DNA of 64,000 nt from Paenibacillus physcomitrellae (GCF_002240225.1 NZ_CP022584.1:1302001-1366000), one strand, 5' to 3'. Positions 37,108 through 45,940 are shown, numbered from the stretch's first letter. Notes: a model not told the origin generated them from the letters alone. Translations and numbers: made by a program.

Positions 37108-39348
37108 TCACCTTTCGGCAGGGAGCAGGATACGAATCCCCTCAATGTCCGCCGGAATAAGCTCCGTGTACGTCCCTGCATGGAAACCCTCACCCTCTCC
37201 AGCCTTACTATTGCCTTTCCCTTCTTTACTATTTCCTTCTTCAGCCTTGCTATTGTCTTTCGGGGCCAGCTCCGCTCCCACCCTCCAGTCCCCGCTGCCT
37301 TTGATCCATCTGGGCACGGCGGTGAAGGTGCCGTTGTTTAGCCGCAGCTCAACGCCCGCTTTCCATTCCAGCGCCTGCTGCAGCATCAATTTCACCGTGG
37401 AAGCATGATAAGTCCTTACCTCGCTTGTCCAGGCCGCCGGAATGCGCCGCAGCCCCGGAAACAGCTCCTCCAAATTAGGGATAGAAGCGTCCGCCTTTTG
37501 AATCCGGACCGGTTTGCCTGCGTAAATCCAGGCTTGCGGTGCTTGAACGGCCTCATTCCGGTCCTTGGAAGCTTCAGAGCCTCGCGTACCGCTCCCGCTC
37601 AATGCCGGGCTTACACGGGGATAAAGCACGCCGTTCGCCGCTGCTGCTTCTTCAAGCGGATTATACAGCGTTACTCCAAGCTGCTCCAGCATTTGAACAA
37701 CGGGCATCCTCTCATTGGCCGAGACGATAAAGTGACAAGATCCGATCCGTTCCAGCGCCCCTTCAGCGGCCGGTTCCGCGGCAATCCGGTCCGCTGTCCG
37801 TTCATCGGCGCAGTGCAGCAGGGTTGCATGGAACAGGGAGGTGTGCTTCCGCTGCTCTCCCCACTCACGGACGGCAAGGCTTACAGCGTCGGGCACTCCC
37901 GTTAAAGCATGGCGTTCGAGGAAAGCCAGAACTTCTCCTGCTTTCCGCCCGTTCTCAGCCGCCCGCTCCACCGATTCACGGGTAAGCCGATAAGTCGTCA
38001 TAACATCTGCCGAAATCAGTTCACAACAGAGCTCCAGCTCCCAGCGGATCGTATAAGGCGTATTCGGTGGAACCAAAACTTCGTAATCGGGCTGGACGAA
38101 AAAGGCCGCTTCATGCGGATTCCCTAGACCGCACCTGGCATCAGTCCTGACACCGGTCCCTTCACTGGTCCCGTCACTAGTCCCGATGCTGGCGCTGGTT
38201 GCGGCTTCCCCCTCAAATCCAGCTAATGCTCCCTGCCGTCCGGACTGAGTCTCAGCCATTCTGCGGCAGAATACCGCCTTAAGGTCTGGTTTACGAAGCC
38301 AGCGGATCATCAGCCCGGCTAGAGGAAAACCCAGATCCTGACCCTGTTCCCGTTCCCGTTCCTTCAGCGGCTTCTCGTCGTCCAGCCCATTGTTCCCGGC
38401 CGCCAGCACGGCAGCCAGTGCTTCCGGAATTCCTCTGCCTTGTTCATCGGCATAACCCAGCTCCAGCCAGCCAAAGCCGCACAACGCTTTCAACCAAGAT
38501 AACAGCCAGGACCCTATTGGGGATGTCTCTTGCCGGTCAGCTTCCTGCCTTTGGCCAGCTAAAGGGGAGTCCAATTGAATCCTTTTGGCGCGAAGCTGCC
38601 TGAGAATCCCCTCTATGCTGCCCCATTTCCCGGGCAGGAAAGCCGGATGAAGCAGCGCGCAAACCAGATGCTGAAGGAAGGGATTGGCCGGCACATACCT
38701 TTCCAGCAGTTCAGCCATCAATAAACCTTCCCTTAAAGCTTCATCAGACCTGAGCCAGCGGATGAGCTCATGTTCATTGACCGCCCAGGCTTGTTCATCC
38801 TTGCGGGTCAACCCCAGGGCAAGCGCCATATCCAGCAGTACAGCGGCGGCAGGCGGATAATCATCCTGCTCGGGATAACTCAGCTGTAAGCCGCCCAAAT
38901 CTTCATCCGACAGACTGAACAGCCCTGTAAACTTAGAAAGCGCCCGCTGCTGCACCCTGCCTTTGGCCGTTAGAGGCAGCGCCCCTTTGGCAATGCCGGA
39001 AAGTACCCGCAGCAAATCATGAGCTAGCCCGCGTTTAGCTTCCTTTAGAAGCTTGACGTGGCCTTGCAGGCGCTCGTTCCGGCTCTGGTCCGCTTCAAGC
39101 AGCAAAAATGACTTTTGCTGAATTTCAAAATAAGCCTGAAGCGAAAGAGCATAAAGCGGTTCCCCCCATCCTCTGCTCATTGTATTCACCAGACCGGCCC
39201 GCCGAAGCAGATGAAGACCGTAAACCAGCTCGGCAGCCGGGCAATAAGCCGTTGCCTGTCCTTCCAGCTGTTCAATCGAAAAGGGCTGGGCGGCAAACCG
39301 GATAAAAAGGATTTCCAGCACTCGTTCCATAAGCTTTTCGTCCAACAT
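37108..39348 (-). CDS. Helicase-associated protein, partner of the XPB helicase (Helicase_C_3-like)
   Basis: 746 residues, no signal or membrane segments. The N-terminal half is helical with winged-helix-like repeats ('LLRRAGLVNTMSRGWGEPLYALS'). From about 430, 'FFVQPDYEVLVPPNTPYTIRWELELCCELISADVMTTYRLT' followed by 'VLAFLERHALTGVPDAV' is the conserved region of proteins encoded beside XPB helicases in Actinobacteria (Rv0862c type). Near the C-terminus three 7-residue repeats, NSKAEEG-NSKEGKG-NSKAGEG, form a flexible linker before a final beta-rich segment; a second Ser/Gly/Thr-rich stretch lies before 'FFVQP'. ATG directly abuts the helicase stop (TAAATG), with GGGAGG upstream. Function unknown beyond the association. 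Confidence 0.85.
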   Translation of the reverse strand: MLDEKLMERVLEILFIRFAAQPFSIEQLEGQATAYCPAAELVYGLHLLRRAGLVNTMSRGWGEPLYALSLQAYFEIQQKSFLLLEADQSRNERLQGHVKLLKEAKRGLAHDLLRVLSGIAKGALPLTAKGRVQQRALSKFTGLFSLSDEDLGGLQLSYPEQDDYPPAAAVLLDMALALGLTRKDEQAWAVNEHELIRWLRSDEALREGLLMAELLERYVPANPFLQHLVCALLHPAFLPGKWGSIEGILRQLRAKRIQLDSPLAGQRQEADRQETSPIGSWLLSWLKALCGFGWLELGYADEQGRGIPEALAAVLAAGNNGLDDEKPLKEREREQGQDLGFPLAGLMIRWLRKPDLKAVFCRRMAETQSGRQGALAGFEGEAATSASIGTSDGTSEGTGVRTDARCGLGNPHEAAFFVQPDYEVLVPPNTPYTIRWELELCCELISADVMTTYRLTRESVERAAENGRKAGEVLAFLERHALTGVPDAVSLAVREWGEQRKHTSLFHATLLHCADERTADRIAAEPAAEGALERIGSCHFIVSANERMPVVQMLEQLGVTLYNPLEEAAAANGVLYPRVSPALSGSGTRGSEASKDRNEAVQAPQAWIYAGKPVRIQKADASIPNLEELFPGLRRIPAAWTSEVRTYHASTVKLMLQQALEWKAGVELRLNNGTFTAVPRWIKGSGDWRVGAELAPKDNSKAEEGNSKEGKGNSKAGEGEGFHAGTYTELIPADIEGIRILLPAER

Positions 39349-41082
39349 TTATGCCTCCCTTTGCGTTTGCTGCCGTTCCCCTTGAAGCTCCTGCTCCTCC
39401 ATGTTGACCACGGTATATTCGTATCCTTGTTCGACCAGAAACAGCTGCCTTCTTCTTGCAAACTCTTCTTCCCGGGTTTGGGCGGAAACAAGGCTGTAGA
39501 AAAAGGCGCGGTTATCTCCCCTTTTAGGTCTCAGAATCCGCCCGAGCCGCTGGGCTTCTTCCTGTCTTGAGCCGTAGCTTCCGGAGATCTGGATGGCCAC
39601 GGAGGCGTCAGGCAGATCTACCGCGAAGTTTGCAACTTTGGAAACGGCCAGTACGCGAATATCACCGGCGCGAAATCCGGTATAAAGAGCACTCCGCTGC
39701 TGCTGCGTAGACGCTCCCGTTATTAACGGGATTTTTAGCTCCAAGGCTAACTGTTCCAGCTGATCTACATACTGGCCGATGATCAGGATTTGCCGGCCCT
39801 CGTGCCTGTTCATAAGCTGACGTACGGCGGCTGTCTTATCGGGATTTTCCGCAGCCGTTCTGTATTGCTCTTTCCTTCCCATCCGTTCATAAAGATTTCG
39901 AACTTCCCGGGGAAGCGGTATGCGGATCTCCTGGCAGTCGACTTCCGCTATCCAGCCCTGACCCTCCAGTTCCTTCCAGGCGACTTCCTTCTGTTTGGGA
40001 CCAATAAGCGAAAAAACATCCTGCTCACAGCCGTCCTCCCGGACGAGTGTCGCCGTCAGTCCTAGCCTTCTTGTCGCCTGGATATCGGCGGTTGCCCGAA
40101 ACACCGGCGCCGGGAGCAGGTGTACTTCGTCGTAAATGATCAGGCCCCAATTACGACCGCTGAGCAGCGGCAAGTGCCTGAACCCTTCCTCCTTGCGCGT
40201 CCGGTGGGTTAAGATTTGGTAGGTGGAGACCGTTACCGGCCTGACTTCCTTGCGTTCTCCTGAATATTCGCCGATTAATTCAGGGACCAGCGTCGTTTTA
40301 TTCTGGAGCTCCTGAATCCACTGCCGGACTGAAGTAATGTTTGAGGTAAGGATCAGCGTTTCGCATTGAAGCCGCTGCATAGCCCCGATTCCGATGACTG
40401 TTTTCCCCGCTCCACACGGCAATACAAGCACTCCGCTTCCCGCAAGCTCTGAACTTGTTTTACTGCTTCCGGCAAACGCCTCTATGCAGGCCCGCTGGTA
40501 ATCCCTTAGCTGGAAAGGACTTCCGTCTGGCAGCACCGGCTTCAGCTCCAAAGGAAGCGATGTCCCTTTCCGGTAGCCGACTTTATCAAGCACAGGATAC
40601 CCCATTCTGGTCAGCTCCTGTTTAAGCAAACCGCGGCTGGCCGCCGGGACGTACACCTTTCCCTGGTCCGCCGGGGACAACCCCAGCCCTTGCAGAGATG
40701 GACTTTGCAGAAGCCGGCCCAGCATCTCTTCCGCCCCCTGCCGCGCTTCCAATACGAGGATCGTTTGCTCAGGACCTGAAGACTTCAGCTCTAATTGGCC
40801 GTATCTGTCCATCCAGACCTTTACATTCTCCTCAACTTTAGCCGGAACTGGCCAACGGGATAAAAACCGGAGCTTCTCTAATACGCTTGCCTCCGTCTCC
40901 CCTAAAGCCGCCGCGTGCCACAGCGACAGCGGCGTAAGCCGGTAAGTGTGAAACAGAGCCGGTGTCTTTAACAGCTCGGCAATCTGCCCGAGCGTTTGAC
41001 GGCCCGCTTCATATTCAGCATGCGCCGTCTCGAGCAGAATGGTGTGATCATTTTGTACGATACATGCGCCTTGTCCTTTCAT
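39349..41082 (-). CDS. DNA helicase of the XPB/Ssl2 family (SF2)
   Basis: 577-residue 3'-5' helicase related to the TFIIH subunit XPB. An N-terminal domain (1-185, 'LTPLSLWHAAALG', 'KVYVPAASRGLLKQELTRMGYPV') precedes the helicase core: 'QLRDYQRACIEAF', Walker A 'LVLPCGAGKTVIGIGAM', 'LIIYDEVHLLPAPVFRATA' (DEVH), 'RLGLTATLVREDG', then the thumb region and motif VI 'RQEEAQRLGRILRPKRG'. The usual bacterial XPB has this form. AGGAGG lies 7 nt before the ATG. The next gene starts at the very next base, so the two products are probably made in equal amounts and act together in DNA repair or transcription. Confidence 0.93.
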   Translation of the reverse strand: MKGQGACIVQNDHTILLETAHAEYEAGRQTLGQIAELLKTPALFHTYRLTPLSLWHAAALGETEASVLEKLRFLSRWPVPAKVEENVKVWMDRYGQLELKSSGPEQTILVLEARQGAEEMLGRLLQSPSLQGLGLSPADQGKVYVPAASRGLLKQELTRMGYPVLDKVGYRKGTSLPLELKPVLPDGSPFQLRDYQRACIEAFAGSSKTSSELAGSGVLVLPCGAGKTVIGIGAMQRLQCETLILTSNITSVRQWIQELQNKTTLVPELIGEYSGERKEVRPVTVSTYQILTHRTRKEEGFRHLPLLSGRNWGLIIYDEVHLLPAPVFRATADIQATRRLGLTATLVREDGCEQDVFSLIGPKQKEVAWKELEGQGWIAEVDCQEIRIPLPREVRNLYERMGRKEQYRTAAENPDKTAAVRQLMNRHEGRQILIIGQYVDQLEQLALELKIPLITGASTQQQRSALYTGFRAGDIRVLAVSKVANFAVDLPDASVAIQISGSYGSRQEEAQRLGRILRPKRGDNRAFFYSLVSAQTREEEFARRRQLFLVEQGYEYTVVNMEEQELQGERQQTQREA

Positions 41083-41144
41083 CCTTGTACCTCCTCCGCT
41101 TTGCCGCCAGATGGCAGGGCGTTAATGGAAATAATAACGGAGCA

Positions 41145-41180
41145 AAGAAAAAAAGCCCTCCGCAAGTAGCGGGGGCTTTC
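41145..41180 (-). terminator. Rho-independent terminator of the M20 amidohydrolase gene
   Basis: On the minus strand GAAAGCCCCCGC-TACTT-GCGGAGGGCTTT followed by TTTTCTTTG. It separates the amidohydrolase from the XPB operon. Confidence 0.85.
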
Positions 41181-41282
41181 GTGCTGCATGTCTGCCGTTA
41201 ATTTTCCGTATCTCTCACGAAAATCAAATTGGCCCTGATTAGTAGAGTTTCCCAATTTTGCGGCAGTCATGCATCGGACGGG

Positions 41283-42458
41283 TTATTTGGGTTCCCATTC
41301 GTCCATATAATTCTCAGTCAGTGAAATCAGGATGGCGGCCGCATGGGCCATCGCCTCTTCGTCCAGATCAAACTTCGGATGGTGATGCGGATACTCCGCG
41401 CCTTTCTCCGGATTCCCGGCCCCAACCAGAATGAAGCAGCCCGGCACCTGCTGTAAATAATAAGCAAAATCTTCGGCCGGCATAATCGGCGGAGTTAATT
41501 CCGTCTTTAATCCTTCCAACTGTCCGGCCACCTTGAAGAAACGATTTGTTTCGGTTTCATCGTTAACCAGCGTAGGGTATCCCGGAATGTACTCCAGCAC
41601 CACTTCCGCTTCGTAAGACTGGGCCGTGAATTCTACAACGGAAGCAATCCGTTTCTGAATCAGCTTTCTGGCCGTTTCACTAAAGCAGCGAACCGTTCCG
41701 GCCAGACGCGCCCGTTCGGCGATTACATTTTGCACAGTCCCCGCCTGAAAAGAACCGATGGTGACCACCGCCGGATCAAGCGGGTTCACCGAACGGCTCA
41801 CGATGCTTTGCAGCTGCATGACCATCGCCGAGCCGACCACGACACTGTCCACGGTCTTGTGGGGCATACCGCCATGTCCGCCGCGTCCATGAATGTTTAC
41901 AAAGAATTCATCCGTCGAAGCCATCATCGGCCCGGGGGCCGAAGCTGCAGTTCCTACAGGAATGGGCGTCCATAAATGTACGCCGTAAACAACATCTACG
42001 CCATCCAGCGCACCGTCTTTAATCATGGGCAGGGCTCCGCCCGGGCAAACCTCTTCCGCCGGTTGAAACAGCAGCCGGATTTCCCCTTGAATTTGCTCCC
42101 TGCGGGCGGCAAAATATTCGGCTACCCCCAATAGAACAGCCGTATGTCCGTCATGGCCGCATGCATGCATTATGCCAGGGACCTCGGATTTGTACTCGAC
42201 TTCTTTCTCATCCTGAATCGGCAGCGCATCCATATCCGCTCTTAACGCAACCACCGGTCCCGGCCGGCTGCCTTTAATGATTCCAACTACTCCATGGCCG
42301 CCAACCTGCGTTTTGTGTTCGATACCTGCCTTGTTCAGCACATCCGCTATGTATGCCGAAGTTGCCTGTTCCTGATAAGATAACTCGGGATGACGATGCA
42401 GATAACGTCTGCGCTCTACCATCACCGGATACAAGTGCTCGATCTCTCCCCGTCCCAT
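41283..42458 (-). CDS. M20-family metallo-amidohydrolase (N-acyl-amino-acid / hippurate hydrolase type)
   Basis: 391 residues. Zinc-site motifs: 'RADMDALPIQDE', 'MHACGHDGHTAVLLG' (HACGHDGH with metal Cys/His), 'LFQPAEEVCPGGA' (catalytic Glu), 'GRGGHGGMPH' (dimerisation-domain His), and C-terminal 'PHHHPKFDLDEEAM'. It cleaves N-acyl groups from amino acids or related compounds; substrate not predictable. GGAGG precedes the ATG. Single gene with a clear terminator, divergent from the ftsW unit. Confidence 0.93.
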   Translation of the reverse strand: MGRGEIEHLYPVMVERRRYLHRHPELSYQEQATSAYIADVLNKAGIEHKTQVGGHGVVGIIKGSRPGPVVALRADMDALPIQDEKEVEYKSEVPGIMHACGHDGHTAVLLGVAEYFAARREQIQGEIRLLFQPAEEVCPGGALPMIKDGALDGVDVVYGVHLWTPIPVGTAASAPGPMMASTDEFFVNIHGRGGHGGMPHKTVDSVVVGSAMVMQLQSIVSRSVNPLDPAVVTIGSFQAGTVQNVIAERARLAGTVRCFSETARKLIQKRIASVVEFTAQSYEAEVVLEYIPGYPTLVNDETETNRFFKVAGQLEGLKTELTPPIMPAEDFAYYLQQVPGCFILVGAGNPEKGAEYPHHHPKFDLDEEAMAHAAAILISLTENYMDEWEPK

Positions 42459-42600
42459 AGCTTATACCTCCGCCTGGCAGCCGGCCGTCCTGGCCCGGCT
42501 TTTTTCTAATATTGTAACAGAAATCCAAAGCAATAGGACACGATAGCAAAAATCCGCACCATCACGCTGCAAAAGCCGCTTCGTCCAGCCCGGTCCATGC

Positions 42601-42629
42601 TTGCGCAAGCCTGATAAACATACTATCAT
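42601..42629 (+). promoter_or_regulatory. Promoter of the ftsW unit
   Basis: TTGCGC (42601-42606), a 17-nt spacer and TATCAT (42624-42629), about 55 bp before the start of the 48-codon leader ORF. Confidence 0.5.
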
Positions 42630-42683
42630 GGTAATTAATGAAAACTTATGGTATTTGCTAGTTTAATAGTTAGGAGGATGTTC

Positions 42684-42830
42684 ATGCACATGGATAACGG
42701 GAACGGAGATTCAGACAAGATCACGACTTACAGCACTGGCTCTACCGATCCGCTGCGCGGCTCTCATTCCAGCCGCTTGACTGATCATGAACATTCCGGG
42801 AGCAAGTTCGGCGGGTGGATAAACAGATGA
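42684..42830 (+). CDS. Small hydrophilic ORF (48 aa) translationally coupled to ftsW
   Basis: MHMDNGNGDSDKITTYSTGS and 28 more residues, ending 'SKFGGWINR'. It is rich in Ser, Thr, Gly, His and Asp and has no hydrophobic segment. The ribosome binding site TAGGAGG lies 6-7 nt before the ATG, much better than that of ftsW itself. Its stop overlaps the ftsW ATG (ATGA). It may be a real small protein, or a leader whose translation sets ftsW expression. I recognise no family. Confidence 0.65.
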   Translation: MHMDNGNGDSDKITTYSTGSTDPLRGSHSSRLTDHEHSGSKFGGWINR

Positions 42831-44122
42831 GACGTACAAATACAAATAACGATGCTAGAAGACAGCCTGAACAGCTAAACGAAAGCAAACGCGGAACACC
42901 GGATTTTCAGCTGCTGGTCTTGACTTTGCTGCTTGTCGGATTCGGTTTGGTTATGGTGTTCAGTTCGAGTTCCAGTATCGCCGTTATTAACAGTGATTTT
43001 AATAATGATTCGATGTATTTTGTCAAAAGACAGCTGCTGTTTGCCATAGGCGGCGTAATCGCAATGTTTATTACGATGAACATTCCGTTTCAACGGTATA
43101 AAAAGCTGTTCGTGCCGGTTTTTATTGTGGTCATCATTATTTTGCTGCTTATGCCGTTTATCGGCTCGCTGCGCAACGGCTCCCGTAGCTGGCTGATCCT
43201 TGGTCCGATCAGTATCCAGCCTACGGAATTTGCCAAAATCACGATCATCTTATATCTGGCGGCGCTGATTACGAAGAAAGGGGAACGGTTCCGGGATCTG
43301 CGGACCGGCTATATCCCCGTAACGTTGATCGTCGGTTTCGTGGCCGGATTAATCATGCTGCAGCCCGATTTCGGTTCCTGCCTGATTCTGGTCGCTACCT
43401 CCGGATTGATCATATTTACAGGTGGCGCCAATCTGAAGCATATCATGGCTTCACTGCTGCTTCTTGCGATTGGGGCCGGCATCGTGCTGGGCGCCAAAGC
43501 CCTCATTGACGGGCTGCACTCCTCCGGAGCTGCCGATTCGATCACCTCCGGTTATAAAGCCGGCCGTTTCCAGGCCTTTATCGATCCTTTCAAAGATCCG
43601 AAAGGCTATGGATGGAACCTGCTCCAATCCTTGACGGCAATCGGTCATGGCGGAATGACCGGAACAGGCTTCGGACAAAGCATTCAGAAGCTGCACTACC
43701 TGCCGAACCCTTATAATGACTTTATTTTCTCGGTCATCGGCGAAGAATTCGGCTTCATCGGAACGCTGCTGTTCCTGATTGTTTATGTATATTTCATTTG
43801 GCGCGGGCTGCTGGTTTCACTCCGATGCCAGGATACGTTCGGAACTCTGGTCGGAGTCGGCATTATGGGGCTTATCGCTATTCAGGCATTCGTTAACATC
43901 GGAGGGGTTACGCGAACCATTCCGATTACGGGGGTTACACTGCCGTTTATCAGCTACGGCGGCTCCTCGCTGCTCGTGATGATGGCCAGTATGGGGATCG
44001 TGCTCAGCATATCCCGGTCATCCGTCATCATCCAGAAACGTGAAGTAACCAAATCCGTTGTGATTCGGGAAGATGAATTAAACGGCCGCAGGCAGCGTTA
44101 TGGACGGTATGAAACCCGTTGA
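42827..44122 (+). CDS. ftsW: FtsW/RodA/SpoVE family peptidoglycan glycosyltransferase
   Basis: SEDS polymerase of septal peptidoglycan. 431 residues with about ten membrane helices; 'GNRGSRSWLILGPISIQPTEFAK'-type segment (here NGSRSW...QPTEFAK), 'GHGGMTGTGFGQSIQKLHYLPNPYNDFIFSVIGEEFGFIG' and 'VTLPFISYGGSSLL' are the SEDS signatures. Neighbours ylaN and asp23 fit the Bacillus ylaN-ftsW position, favouring FtsW, though SpoVE-like use in sporulation is possible. I prefer ATG 42827, which overlaps the small ORF stop and has GGTGG upstream; GTG 42815 would add 4 residues. Confidence 0.93.
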   Translation: MRRTNTNNDARRQPEQLNESKRGTPDFQLLVLTLLLVGFGLVMVFSSSSSIAVINSDFNNDSMYFVKRQLLFAIGGVIAMFITMNIPFQRYKKLFVPVFIVVIIILLLMPFIGSLRNGSRSWLILGPISIQPTEFAKITIILYLAALITKKGERFRDLRTGYIPVTLIVGFVAGLIMLQPDFGSCLILVATSGLIIFTGGANLKHIMASLLLLAIGAGIVLGAKALIDGLHSSGAADSITSGYKAGRFQAFIDPFKDPKGYGWNLLQSLTAIGHGGMTGTGFGQSIQKLHYLPNPYNDFIFSVIGEEFGFIGTLLFLIVYVYFIWRGLLVSLRCQDTFGTLVGVGIMGLIAIQAFVNIGGVTRTIPITGVTLPFISYGGSSLLVMMASMGIVLSISRSSVIIQKREVTKSVVIREDELNGRRQRYGRYETR

Positions 44123-44140
44123 CGCTTGCCAGCCGCGCAC

Positions 44141-44184
44141 AGCAAAAAGTCCGGCAACAGATCATTCTGGCCGGACTTTTTGCT
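44141..44184. terminator. Bidirectional terminator between ftsW and the Asp23 gene
   Basis: A perfect 15-bp stem, AGCAAAAAGTCCGGC/GCCGGACTTTTTGCT, with a 14-nt loop. T tracts are available on both strands, so it can serve both convergent genes. Confidence 0.9.
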
Positions 44185-44272
44185 GTCCCCTCTTAAAGGT
44201 CTAACACGGACTTGCAGCGTAGAGCAGGAAAGAGGCTATGTAATTCGGGCTGCATGCCCGTCTTTCCAGTTC

Positions 44273-44635
44273 TTAAAATTCGTCGTTCTTGAACGCTACG
44301 CCTTCTACCTTCACGTTCACTTCAACAACTTTAAGACCTGTCATACTTTCCACGGCTACCCGCACATTCTGCTGAAGCATCCGGCAAACCTCATGGATAG
44401 GAGTTTCGTACAAAACCAAAATGCGCAGATCGATGGCGGCTTCAAGCTGGCCAACCTCGACGGTTACACCCTTCTGCATATTCTTGCCGCTCAGCCGTTT
44501 GGCCCATCCTTCAGACAAACCTCCGGACATGGCAGCAATTCCGGGTGTTTCAAGGGCAGCCATTCCTGCGATCTTGGCAACCACGTCATCCGCGATCCGA
44601 ATTGCGCCCGTTTCGAGCCCCAGTTGCTCGGTCAT
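44273..44635 (-). CDS. Asp23/Gls24 family protein (YloU/YqhY-like)
   Basis: 120 residues: 'GAIRIADDVVAKIAGMAALETPGI', 'GVTVEVGQLEAAIDLRILVLYETPIHEV' and 'VAVESMTGLKVVEVNVKVEGVAF' are the Asp23 domain. Members in Bacilli link to envelope stress or to fatty-acid synthesis control (YqhY) or lie beside fakA (YloU). Here the fakA neighbourhood has no such gene, so this could be the YloU counterpart moved elsewhere, or an independent paralogue. GGGAGG lies 8 nt before the ATG. Confidence 0.88.
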   Translation of the reverse strand: MTEQLGLETGAIRIADDVVAKIAGMAALETPGIAAMSGGLSEGWAKRLSGKNMQKGVTVEVGQLEAAIDLRILVLYETPIHEVCRMLQQNVRVAVESMTGLKVVEVNVKVEGVAFKNDEF

Positions 44636-44696
44636 GGCTATTCCTCCCTACCTTGCTGACGACACTTTTTGCAAAGCATCCGTCACAAGCTCATTT

Positions 44697-44712
44697 ATTT
44701 ACAATTGTAAAT
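44697..44712. promoter_or_regulatory. Perfect 16-bp palindrome ATTTACAATTGTAAAT, possible operator
   Basis: It lies in the gap between the Asp23 gene (minus) and the antiporter (plus). Its core TACAATTGTA fits TACA-N2-TGTA, the box bound by CopY/BlaI/MecI regulators. A TATAAT (44760-44765) 48 bp downstream may be the antiporter -10. No regulator of that type is in the window, so binding is only inferred from symmetry. Confidence 0.4.
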
Positions 44713-44855
44713 GTAACCGCCCAGGAAAGCAAATGTGGACCTGCTTTAAAATATTCGTTTATAATTTCCCTCATATTGGTTATATTGAATTTGTAATGTT
44801 TTGTCGGGAGTTGGGACCTGGCCGGCAATTTAATTCGAAAAAAGAGGTGTATTCA

Positions 44856-45926
44856 TTGAAGAAATGGTGGTTTCCCGCAGTACTCATTATCAGCTTTATT
44901 TTCAGTGCAATCGGCCATTACGCCGGATTCCCCTACACGCTGGAATTCATTATTTCAGCCGTATCGGTTATTTTTGTAGCCGGATTTCTGGGTAAAGCAA
45001 CGGAGAGTGTAGCTCATCATGCCGGACAGAGGCTTGGAGGTTTCCTTAACGCCACATTCGGCAACGCCGCCGAGCTGATTATCGGCATTTTGCTCGTCAA
45101 AGAGGGGCATTTTGAAATGGTTAAGGCCAGTATCACCGGCTCCATTATCGGTAACCTGCTGCTCGTACTCGGCCTAAGCGTACTCGCAGGCGGTATCAAA
45201 TACAAAATCCAGAACTATAATATCTCCCTGGCAGGTCTGAATGGCTCGCTGATGATTCTGGCAATTATCGCGTTATTTGTGCCCGCTATCTTTTTACATA
45301 CAAAAGCGCTTGATCCGGCCGATACCAATCTGCTCAGCTTGATCGTCTCAGGCGTCCTCATTGCAGCTTATCTGCTGTGGCTCGTCTTCTCGATGATTAC
45401 GCATAAAGATTATCTCGCCGACGTATCGGACGGCGGACCTGCCGATCCCGTTCATGAAGAAGCAGCCTGGTCCAAAGGACGTTCAATCCTGTATCTGGTT
45501 ATCGCTACGGTCATGGTTGCCTTTGTCAGTGAATGGCTGGTGCATACGCTGGATCCGATGACAGAAAGATTCGGTCTCTCCGAAATCTTTGTCGGCGCAT
45601 TTGTGGTGGCCATTGTCGGCAACGCTGCCGAACATTCGGCGGCCATCATGCTTGCGATGAAGAATAAGATCGGCGCAGCTGTAGAAATTGCCGTCGGCAG
45701 CAGCCTGCAGATTGCCTTGTTTGTGGCTCCTGTGCTGGTCTTCATCAGCCATCTGTTCGCCTCCGGACCGATGGATATCGTCTTTACGGTTATTGAACTG
45801 GCGGCTATTGGCGTTGCGGTATTTATCGCCAAATCGATTACCCAGGACGGCTCCACCAACTGGTATGAAGGTTTGCTGTTACTTGCTGTCTACATTATTC
45901 TTGGCGTATCCTTTTATCTCGTTTAA
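44856..45926 (+). CDS. Calcium/proton antiporter (CaxA/YfkE type)
   Basis: 356 residues, about 11 membrane helices, built from two inverted halves each with the ion-binding signature 'GNAAE': 'NATFGNAAELIIGILLVKEGH' (first half) and 'VAIVGNAAEHSAAIMLAMKNK' (second half). It exchanges cytosolic Ca2+ for H+. The start is TTG 44856 (MKKWWFPAVLII) with GAGGTG 6 nt upstream; the frame is open far upstream but that part is not conserved. With the P-type Ca-ATPase at 27-30 kb it makes two calcium exporters in the window. Confidence 0.92.
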   Translation: MKKWWFPAVLIISFIFSAIGHYAGFPYTLEFIISAVSVIFVAGFLGKATESVAHHAGQRLGGFLNATFGNAAELIIGILLVKEGHFEMVKASITGSIIGNLLLVLGLSVLAGGIKYKIQNYNISLAGLNGSLMILAIIALFVPAIFLHTKALDPADTNLLSLIVSGVLIAAYLLWLVFSMITHKDYLADVSDGGPADPVHEEAAWSKGRSILYLVIATVMVAFVSEWLVHTLDPMTERFGLSEIFVGAFVVAIVGNAAEHSAAIMLAMKNKIGAAVEIAVGSSLQIALFVAPVLVFISHLFASGPMDIVFTVIELAAIGVAVFIAKSITQDGSTNWYEGLLLLAVYIILGVSFYLV

Positions 45927-45940
45927 TATCAAATCGCATG

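Noticed and set aside
41079-41270. 63-codon minus-strand frame before the XPB gene
   Set aside because: It runs through the amidohydrolase terminator hairpin and overlaps the helicase start; no ribosome binding site.
44421-44855. N-terminal extension of the Ca2+/H+ antiporter frame
   Set aside because: The frame is open by chance through the divergent Asp23 gene. The family start and ribosome binding site are at TTG 44856.
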